Shown here: positions 58,621 to 64,000 of the stretch, in pieces
Numbering within the stretch: the first letter of the stretch is position 1
How the letters are laid out: each line of letters begins with the position of its first letter
Origin: an uncultured Collinsella sp.
GTDB lineage: Bacteria; Actinomycetota; Coriobacteriia; Coriobacteriales; Coriobacteriaceae
Direction: 5' to 3'
Length of the DNA: 64,000 nt
NCBI GenBank assembly: GCA_900541055.1
Contig: UQHZ01000003.1
Coordinates: 62,001 to 126,000 of the forward strand
Notes under the pieces: generated by a model
Seen by the model: the letters and a program-made list of their open reading frames with translations, nothing else
Databases searched by the model: none
Told to the model about the DNA's origin: nothing
Program-made: the position numbers and the translations under genes

Positions 58621-59558
58621 TGGTTTCTCCCAGGGCAGGACTTTCCGCCGTTGCGATCGTCGGTCCGACGGCGGTTGGTAAGAGTGATGTTGCCGACCGT
58701 TTGGCAGCCCGTCTTTCGTCCGAAGTGCTGTCGTGCGATGCGATGCAAATCTATCGCGGCATGGACATCGGTACCGCAAAGATGGCGCCCGATGAGTGTA
58801 CGGCGCCGCTGCGTCTCGTCGACATTGTAGAGCCGGGTGTGGCATATTCTGCTGCGCTTTATCAGGCTGACGCTCGCGCGCATGTTGAGCGCTTGCTGGG
58901 CGAGGGCCGCCTACCGGTGTTTTGCGGGGGTACAGGCTTGTATCTCAAGGCTGCTCTCGATGAGATGGACTTTCCCTCGGGTGAACTTGAGGACGATCGC
59001 CGTGCGGGCTATCAGGAGCTTGCCGAACGTATTGGCGTGGAAGAACTGCATGCCCTGCTTGCCGAGCGCGACCCAGAATCGGCTGCTGTTATTCATCCCC
59101 ATAACGTGCGCCGTGTGATTCGTGCGCTCGAGATGCATGATGATGGTATCTCCTATGCACAGCAAAAAAGTCAGTTTAGTGTTCCGCGCGAGCATTATCA
59201 TGCTCTATGGTTTGGTCTGACGCGTAATCGCGAGGTGCTCTACGAGCGCATTAACCTGCGTGTCGATCTGATGTTTGAGCAGGGTCTTGTCGATGAGGTC
59301 CGCGGTCTTATGGACCAGGGGCTGGAAGATGCCCTGACGTCGATGCAGGCAATTGGCTATAAAGAGATCATCGATGCTTTCAATGGTGTGATGAGCATGG
59401 ACGAGGCTCGCGAACTCATTAAGATGCGTTCGCGTCGCTATGCCAAACGTCAGCTTTCGTGGTTTAAACGCGATGACCGTATCGTGTGGTTTGATATGGA
59501 TGAATTTACGATCGATGAGGTCGTTGAGGATATCCTGCATCGTATTGAGGCTGCCTAA
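58620..59558 (+). CDS. miaA: tRNA dimethylallyltransferase
   Basis: MiaA adds dimethylallyl from DMAPP to A37 of tRNAs reading UNN codons. The 312-residue P-loop protein has GPTAVGKSDVADRLA, DAMQIYRGMDIGTAK, the GGTGLYLKAALD loop, and AIGYKEI with the following RSRRYAKRQLSWFKR. Its DMAPP comes from the MEP pathway whose dxr and ispG lie at 4-7.7 kb. It overlaps miaB and hflX by one base each. Confidence 0.95.
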   Translation: MVSPRAGLSAVAIVGPTAVGKSDVADRLAARLSSEVLSCDAMQIYRGMDIGTAKMAPDECTAPLRLVDIVEPGVAYSAALYQADARAHVERLLGEGRLPVFCGGTGLYLKAALDEMDFPSGELEDDRRAGYQELAERIGVEELHALLAERDPESAAVIHPHNVRRVIRALEMHDDGISYAQQKSQFSVPREHYHALWFGLTRNREVLYERINLRVDLMFEQGLVDEVRGLMDQGLEDALTSMQAIGYKEIIDAFNGVMSMDEARELIKMRSRRYAKRQLSWFKRDDRIVWFDMDEFTIDEVVEDILHRIEAA

Positions 59559-60847
59559 TGGCCCGTTTCCCCCTTGTTTCCACGTCACCCGAGCCCGAGC
59601 GTGCCATTTTAGTTGGTGTTGAGTGGCGCGACAATGCATGGCCACTTGATCGATCGCTTGATGAGCTGGAGCGTCTTGCCCACACGGCTGGTGCCCAGTG
59701 CGTGGCACGCTTGTCGCAGCGTTTGGTAAAGCCGTATCCTAAATCGTTTATCGGCTCCGGTAAGGTTGAGGAGCTTTGCGGGCTCGTGCATCGTATGGAT
59801 GTCGATGTTGTTATCTTCGACGACGATTTATCGCCCTCGCAGCAGTCTTATCTGGAGAAAGCCGTGGGCGAGCCGGTAAAGATTATCGATCGCACAGCAC
59901 TGATCCTGGATATCTTTGGCTTGCATGCTCAGACGCGTGAGGGACGCCTACAGGTACAGCTGGCACAGCTTCAATATCTGTTGCCTCGTCTGCGCGGTAT
60001 GTGGAGCCATCTTGCCAAGGAGCAGGCGCGCGGCGGCATCGGTTCGCGCTTTGGCCAGGGTGAAAGCCAGCTCGAGGTTGACCGTCGCCTCATTCGTAAT
60101 AAGATCGCTGCGCTTCGTCGTGAGCTCAAGCAGGTTGAACAGCGTCGCGATGTTCAATCCAAGAGCCGCATTGAGTCACCGGCGTTTCGCGTCGCGTTAG
60201 CCGGTTATACCAATGCCGGTAAATCGACGTTGCTCAATCGTCTGACCGGCTCTACGGTACTTTCTCAGGACAAGCTGTTTGCTACGCTCGACCCGACGAC
60301 GCGTTCGTATCGCCTGCCCGGCGGTCGCGGCATGACGATTACCGATACCGTCGGCTTTATTCAAAAGCTGCCGCATGGTCTGGTCGATGCCTTTAAATCG
60401 ACGCTGTCCGAAGTGTTGGGTGCCGATCTAATTCTCAAAGTCGTAGATGCGTCTGATGAGGACTATGAGCGGCAGCTGGAGGCTGTCGACCGCGTGCTTG
60501 ATGAGATCGGCGCTGGAGAGCGCCTAACGCTGACCGTATTCAATAAAATCGATCTTCTCGATAGCGTTGATCGATTGAGCTTCCGTCGTCGCTATCCCGA
60601 GGCCGTGCTGTTCTCGGCCCAGACGGGCGAAGGACTCGACGATCTCGTCGACCGTATTGCTCGTGAGGCGGCTGCTACCGATGTGTTGCTCTCTGCTGAA
60701 ATCCCGTATCGTGAGGGCGCCCTCATCACGTTGGTGCATGAGCAGGGAACCCTTTTGCACGAGGAATATCTTGAGGACGGCGTTCGTATTGTGGCGAAGC
60801 TACCGGCCCGTATCGCGCCGCGGCTCGAGCGTTATCGCACCGAGTAG
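59558..60847 (+). CDS. hflX: GTPase HflX
   Basis: HflX binds 50S subunits and splits or rescues stalled ribosomes under stress. The 429-residue protein has the HflX N-terminal domain (YIGSGKVEEL-type segment seen as FIGSGKVEELCGL), an arginine-rich linker GGIGSRFGQGESQLE, GYTNAGKST (G1), DTVGFIQKLP (G3) and NKIDLL (G4). It ends the miaB-miaA-hflX operon and overlaps the convergent acyltransferase-like gene by 16 bases. Confidence 0.93.
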   Translation: MARFPLVSTSPEPERAILVGVEWRDNAWPLDRSLDELERLAHTAGAQCVARLSQRLVKPYPKSFIGSGKVEELCGLVHRMDVDVVIFDDDLSPSQQSYLEKAVGEPVKIIDRTALILDIFGLHAQTREGRLQVQLAQLQYLLPRLRGMWSHLAKEQARGGIGSRFGQGESQLEVDRRLIRNKIAALRRELKQVEQRRDVQSKSRIESPAFRVALAGYTNAGKSTLLNRLTGSTVLSQDKLFATLDPTTRSYRLPGGRGMTITDTVGFIQKLPHGLVDAFKSTLSEVLGADLILKVVDASDEDYERQLEAVDRVLDEIGAGERLTLTVFNKIDLLDSVDRLSFRRRYPEAVLFSAQTGEGLDDLVDRIAREAAATDVLLSAEIPYREGALITLVHEQGTLLHEEYLEDGVRIVAKLPARIAPRLERYRTE

Positions 60848-61536
60848 ACGAGCTCCAAAATGCCTAGAATGATGGGCTGATGCAGCAGATAAAAGGGGAG
60901 TGCATGACGTCCAAGGCTGGCGAGCGCCGGGACGGGATTGGCGTAGGCCCAGCTAGGGACGGTCTTATCGATTCCCTGCGCTATATGTGCGGCGAAGTAT
61001 CCTGCAAGATACATAAAGATAAACGGGATGATGGGGTAGTAATCGCCTGAAACAAACCCAGAGCTCGGAAATCCCAGCCACGCCAGGTAGGGGACAGGAT
61101 AGATCGTTTTGGGGATACTCCAGGTGAGGGCGAACAACACAAGGCATAGGGATATGCCCCATCTCGCCGATATCTTCTTAAGGACGGGATCGGTCAACGC
61201 CACGATGCCGGTACATGCGGCCATGCAGTAGATGATGCCAAAATTAACCGAATCGTCTACTGAGACAAGTGTTGTTGCCAACCAGACGACGAGTGCTGCT
61301 AAGGCGTATTTGGCGGCACGTTTGATATTGTTGCGCGAAAGGGTGCACATCCAACCCGCGATAAATAAAAATACCCAGCTGATGCTGGCGCGCCAGATGT
61401 CTTGAAAGACAGTCTGGGTAAACCAGGGCATATCCCAGTCGTACAGGTAGGCGAGATCGTAGCAAGCGTGAAAACCTGCCATTGAAATCATCGTAAACCC
61501 GCGGACGGTATCAAAGATGGTGATGCGTTTTTGCAT
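60832..61536 (-). CDS. Membrane acyltransferase-like protein (heparan-alpha-glucosaminide N-acetyltransferase catalytic-domain type)
   Basis: This 234-residue integral membrane protein has about seven hydrophobic helices. It opens IFDTVRGFTMISMAGFHACY and ends ALASLGRHALPFYLLHQPII, the pattern of the DUF1624/HGSNAT family that moves acyl groups across membranes. The substrate is unknown. The ATG overlaps the lexA stop (TAATG on the minus strand), so it is translated from the lexA mRNA and would follow lexA autoregulation. The 3' end overlaps hflX convergently. Confidence 0.8.
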   Translation of the reverse strand: MQKRITIFDTVRGFTMISMAGFHACYDLAYLYDWDMPWFTQTVFQDIWRASISWVFLFIAGWMCTLSRNNIKRAAKYALAALVVWLATTLVSVDDSVNFGIIYCMAACTGIVALTDPVLKKISARWGISLCLVLFALTWSIPKTIYPVPYLAWLGFPSSGFVSGDYYPIIPFIFMYLAGYFAAHIAQGIDKTVPSWAYANPVPALASLGRHALPFYLLHQPIILGILELVYSVR

Positions 61537-62180
61537 TACGAGAACCGGCGCATCAAGCCGACGACTTTGCCCAAGATAACGGGATTCGTTGCATAGATAG
61601 GCTCCATGGTGTCATTCTCGGGCTGCAGGCGTACGCGTCCCTGCTCCTTGTAGAACGTCTTGACGGTCGCTGAACCATCAATCATGGCCACGACAATTTC
61701 GCCGTTCATGGCACTCTTTTGTTCACGGACGATGATGTAATCGCCATTGAAGATGCCGACATTGATCATTGAGCTCCCATGCACCTCAAGGATAAAGGAA
61801 CCCTGATCGGTGGCGATTTCGGTCGGGATAGTAAAAGTGTCTTCGATATTCTGCTCGGCCAGAATGGGAATCCCAGCCGCGACGCGACCAACGAGCGGTA
61901 GCGAGACCGTTCCGCGAGGTGCGGTGGGCTCGTCAGATTTAGAAATTGAGACAGAGGAACCGTCCTCGTTAAAGAGTTCCAGGGCGCGCGGTTTGGTGGC
62001 ATCGCGCTTGAGTAGCCCGCGCGCTTCCAGAGCAGATAGATGGGCGTGCACGGTGCTGGGGGAGGAAAGGCCCACGGCAGAAGCCATCTCGCGCACGCTG
62101 GGCGGATAACCCTTCTCCTGCTGATATTCCTTGATGAAGTCGTAAATTTGCTGCTGACGCTTGGTAATTTTGCGAGCCAT
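61536..62180 (-). CDS. lexA: SOS repressor LexA
   Basis: LexA represses DNA-damage genes and self-cleaves when RecA filaments form. The 214-residue protein has an N-terminal winged helix (YPPSVREMASAVGLSSPSTV) and the cleavage site A102-G103 in GRVAAGIPILAEQ. The catalytic dyad is Ser137 (HGSSMIN, usually GDSM) and Lys174 (ATVKTF). The ATG at 62180 has GAGAGGA 7 bases upstream; longer in-frame starts lack this. Three LexA-box-like sites lie in the divergent region 62205-62273. Confidence 0.95.
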   Translation of the reverse strand: MARKITKRQQQIYDFIKEYQQEKGYPPSVREMASAVGLSSPSTVHAHLSALEARGLLKRDATKPRALELFNEDGSSVSISKSDEPTAPRGTVSLPLVGRVAAGIPILAEQNIEDTFTIPTEIATDQGSFILEVHGSSMINVGIFNGDYIIVREQKSAMNGEIVVAMIDGSATVKTFYKEQGRVRLQPENDTMEPIYATNPVILGKVVGLMRRFS

Positions 62181-62204
62181 CAGGGCATCCTCTCTACCCA
62201 TGTC

Positions 62205-62273
62205 AAACAAATGTTCGAATTTTGCTTGACAGGAACAACTGTTCGAAGATAATAATAACCGAACATTCGTTCT
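62205..62273. promoter_or_regulatory. Divergent lexA / LysM control region with LexA boxes
   Basis: GAAC-N4-GTTC sites occur at 62233-62244 (GAACAACTGTTC) and 62261-62272 (GAACATTCGTTC). A weaker AAACAAATGTTC lies at 62205-62216. On the plus strand TTGACA (62226-62231), 17 bases, then ATAATA/TAATAA (62249-62255) is a strong promoter whose spacer holds the first box. The second box covers the expected transcription start. Both lexA and the LysM gene are therefore predicted SOS genes. Confidence 0.88.
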
Positions 62274-62343
62274 CGCGCTAGACATTTTTGTCCGCGCGGC
62301 TTGATAAAACTGTTCTCAGCAAAACACGCGAGAGGAGAACATG

Positions 62344-62793
62344 ATGAACGCAACGAATATGGTCCAGGGAAACCTCGCCCTTAAGCTCGAGACGCCTGCA
62401 GAACCCACTTTTACGGTTGTTCAGGGTGGTCGCTCCGGCTTTCAGCCTTTGACCGTAAAGCCTGCTCGCAATCAGCAGGCTGCAGTCGCGCCGGCCCGCG
62501 TTGCTCTCAAGGTTCCGACGATTGTCGCCGTTGCCGTTGCGCTTACGCTCTTCTTTGTCCTCGCTACGTCGGTCTTTAGCGCGCGTCACGCCGCGTATGC
62601 CGAGTCCGTTTCTAACGTTACCTACGAGACCATTCGCGTTCAGCCTGGCGATTCTCTTTGGTCGCTTGCCGAGGAATATCCAATCGAAGGCCTTTCCACG
62701 CAAGAGACTTCCGACATGATCCGTAACGTCAATCATCTGGAGCATGGTTCGCTCGCCGCCGGTGCGCATCTTAAGGTTCCTACTCGTTCGTAA
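62344..62793 (+). CDS. LysM membrane protein, likely SOS-induced division inhibitor (YneA/DivS/ChiZ position)
   Basis: This 149-residue protein has a basic cytosolic N terminus of about 57 residues, one membrane helix (58-79) and an external LysM domain (93-147, VQPGDSLWSLAEEYP). It is divergent from lexA with LexA boxes in its promoter and sits before nrdR. Bacillus YneA, Corynebacterium DivS and mycobacterial Rv2719c (ChiZ) occupy the same slot and block division after DNA damage. That role is inferred from position and layout. ATG 62344 is 6 bases from AGAGGAG; ATG 62341 is too close. Confidence 0.83.
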   Translation: MNATNMVQGNLALKLETPAEPTFTVVQGGRSGFQPLTVKPARNQQAAVAPARVALKVPTIVAVAVALTLFFVLATSVFSARHAAYAESVSNVTYETIRVQPGDSLWSLAEEYPIEGLSTQETSDMIRNVNHLEHGSLAAGAHLKVPTRS

Positions 62794-62806
62794 TCATTAT
62801 CACGCT

Positions 62807-62850
62807 GCGCATGGTACCCTTGTTATCGTTTAAGAGGAGGTACCATGCGC
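62807..62850 (+). promoter_or_regulatory. Perfect 12-bp inverted repeat enclosing the nrdR start codon
   Basis: GCGCATGGTACC (62807-62818) pairs with GGTACCATGCGC (62839-62850), leaving a 20-nt loop. The right arm contains the nrdR ATG (62845-62847) and the last two bases of the GAGGAGG ribosome binding site. In RNA this hairpin would hide the start codon and could regulate translation. Confidence 0.7.
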
Positions 62851-63288
62851 TGTCCCAAATGCGGCAAGGCACATACCCGCGTCGTTGATTCCCGTATGCA
62901 GGAGTCAAATAACACCATTAAGCGCCGTCGCGAATGTTGCTCGTGTAATTACCGCTTTACAACGTTCGAGCGATGCGAAGACCCAATCGAGGTCATTAAG
63001 TCGGACGGAACTAAGCAGCGGTTCGATCGCAATAAGCTGCTCGTCGGCTTGATGCGTGCCACCATCAAGCGCGATATCGACACTAAGAAGCTCAATGAGA
63101 TTATCGACGATATCGAGGTCGAGCTGCGTTCTCGTACACTGACGGCCGTCACGTCCCATGAGTTGGGTGACATGGTGCTCAAGCGCTTGGCCAAGATCGA
63201 CAAGGTGGCGTACATCCGCTTTGCCTCGGTCTACCGCGATTTCAAAGACGTCGATGAGTTTCTGCAAGAGCTCGACAAGCTAAGGTGA
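62845..63288 (+). CDS. nrdR: Transcriptional repressor NrdR
   Basis: NrdR represses ribonucleotide reductase genes when dATP is high. The 147-residue protein has an N-terminal zinc ribbon (C3, C6, C31, C34; MRCPKCGKAHTRVVDSR) and an ATP-cone domain (VIKSDGTKQRFDRNKLLVGL). GAGGAGG lies 4 bases before the ATG, partly inside the inverted repeat described above. It follows the LysM gene and precedes dut, grouping dNTP control with the SOS locus. Confidence 0.96.
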   Translation: MRCPKCGKAHTRVVDSRMQESNNTIKRRRECCSCNYRFTTFERCEDPIEVIKSDGTKQRFDRNKLLVGLMRATIKRDIDTKKLNEIIDDIEVELRSRTLTAVTSHELGDMVLKRLAKIDKVAYIRFASVYRDFKDVDEFLQELDKLR

Positions 63289-63292
63289 TTCC

Positions 63293-63736
63293 ATGTCCAA
63301 CATTACCCTCAACATAAAGCGTCTCGATCCCACCGTCGAGCTTCCCAAATACGCCCATCCCACCGATGCCGGCTTGGATCTGCGCTCCAACGAGGACTGC
63401 GTCCTGAAGCCCTTCGAACGCCGTCTGGTCTCTACCGGGCTGGCCATCGCCCTGCCCGATGGCTACGCCGGCTTCGTCCAGCCCCGCAGCGGTCTCGCCA
63501 TCAAGCAGGGCCTGTCTATAGTCAACACGCCAGGCCTCATCGACGCCCACTACCGAGGAGAACTCAAGGTTATCCTCATCAACCTGGATCCCTCCAACAA
63601 CATCAAAATCAACAAAGGCGACCGCATAGCCCAACTCGTCATCCAAGAAGTCCCCACGGTCAACCTCATAGAAGTAGAAGAGCTAGACGAAACCGACCGA
63701 GGCAACGGAGGCTTCGGCTCCTCCGGCGTCGCCTAG
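63293..63736 (+). CDS. dut: dUTP diphosphatase
   Basis: Dut hydrolyses dUTP to dUMP, keeping uracil out of DNA and supplying dTMP synthesis. The 147-residue trimeric-type protein has all five motifs: AHPTDAGLDL, PRSGLAIKQG, LIDAHYRGEL, GDRIAQLV and RGNGGFGSSG. It starts 4 bases after nrdR, so the two are probably co-transcribed, with large inverted repeats downstream. Confidence 0.95.
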   Translation: MSNITLNIKRLDPTVELPKYAHPTDAGLDLRSNEDCVLKPFERRLVSTGLAIALPDGYAGFVQPRSGLAIKQGLSIVNTPGLIDAHYRGELKVILINLDPSNNIKINKGDRIAQLVIQEVPTVNLIEVEELDETDRGNGGFGSSGVA

Positions 63737-63767
63737 GGGCGCTCGTATCTCTCCCGCCCGCCTCTCA

Positions 63768-63877
63768 CACATATCATTCCATGCTCAAACATTCTCGCTT
63801 CGCAGGGGCGCACGGATCCCGCTTTCGCCTGAGCCCCATACATATCATCCCGTGCTCAAACATTCTCGCTTCACTGC
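63768..63877 (+). repeat. Direct repeat of about 39 bp downstream of dut
   Basis: Two copies beginning CATATCAT and containing GCTCAAACATTCTCGCTTC lie at about 63768-63805 and 63840-63877, with a few substitutions (TCCATG versus CCCGTG). The second copy overlaps the long inverted repeat. Confidence 0.75.
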
Positions 63878-63919
63878 GAAACTGCGCGCGGGATGATATG
63901 TATGGGGCTCAGGCGAAAG
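63822..63919. repeat. Perfect 31-bp inverted repeat downstream of dut
   Basis: 63822-63852 (starting CTTTCGCCTGAGCCCCATAC) is the exact reverse complement of 63889-63919, and the inner bases extend pairing by about 3 more. The loop is about 36 nt. It could serve as a strong RNA hairpin or be an intergenic repeat element. Confidence 0.85.
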
Positions 63920-63952
63920 GGCTACATGCTTGACATAAAACAATCTTTCTAG

Positions 63953-63997
63953 TTAGCCGATGCGATAAAGGGATGCCTCCTTTGTCGCATCGACTAA
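63953..63997. repeat. 19-bp near-perfect inverted repeat at the window end
   Basis: TTAGCCGATGCGATAAAGG (63953-63971) pairs with 63979-63997 with one mismatch and one G-U, around a 7-nt loop. The stem lacks a following T run inside the window, but its ends suggest a terminator or the edge of another element. Confidence 0.6.
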
Positions 63998-64000
63998 CTC

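Overview
The window is about 64 kb of a high-GC actinobacterial chromosome with densely packed housekeeping operons. Several features point to the class Coriobacteriia, most likely Collinsella: an actinobacterial-type integration host factor next to gmk and rpoZ, actinobacterial LexA boxes, and a lexA / LysM-protein / nrdR locus sit beside genes more familiar from Firmicutes (RNase Y, RNase J, SpoVS, AdhE). GTG and TTG starts are frequent. The genus is inferred from gene content and protein resemblance, not from a search.

Region 1 (1-9.5 kb) is one long collinear series: tsf, pyrH, frr, uppS, cdsA, dxr, rseP, ispG, proS. It covers translation factors, undecaprenyl and phospholipid precursors, and two MEP-pathway enzymes. 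Region 2 (9.5-14.6 kb) is accessory and mostly on the minus strand: a small-molecule kinase-like gene, adhE with a possible paired operator, a broken REP-associated transposase between inverted REP-like repeats, and rpmB. Region 3 (14.9-23.1 kb) is the pyrimidine operon (attenuator leader, pyrR-B-C-K-D-F), then mihF-gmk-rpoZ-thiI. Region 4 (23.1-27.3 kb) holds comEA-comEC and holA. Region 5 (27.4-42.1 kb) carries translation, tRNA-modification, chaperone and RNA-decay genes: rpsT, lepA, dusB, hemW, two J-domain genes, mtaB, phoH, ybeY, dgkA, era, recO, rpsO, pnp. Region 6 (42.1-42.7 kb) is a gene-free stretch with two MITE-like elements in opposite orientation. Region 7 (42.7-53.9 kb) is rnj, ftsK, a RodZ-like gene, yajQ, rimO, pgsA, cinA, recA, recX. 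Region 8 (54-60.8 kb) is rny, a GHKL ATPase, spoVS, miaB, miaA, hflX. Region 9 (60.8-64 kb) is the SOS/dNTP locus: a membrane acyltransferase-like gene coupled to lexA, a divergent LysM protein, nrdR and dut, followed by long inverted repeats.

The most interesting observations are regulatory. The recA and comEA upstream regions share an array of TTTGGTY motifs at 11-bp spacing, which suggests one unrecognised DNA-binding regulator linking DNA uptake to recombination. recA also has a LexA box exactly inside its -35/-10 spacer, and the LysM gene promoter has the same architecture. The nrdR start codon is buried in a perfect 12-bp inverted repeat. The 42.1-42.6 kb region holds a 133-bp element with 32-bp perfect terminal inverted repeats plus a second, inverted, degenerate copy whose internal hairpin shows compensatory changes. 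Protein-level oddities include a winged-helix-like insertion in RseP, a membrane-embedded DnaJ variant, an acidic tail on Era, an RG-rich RodZ-like protein, and a GHKL ATPase between rny and spoVS. No tRNA, rRNA, CRISPR array or intact insertion sequence was seen.
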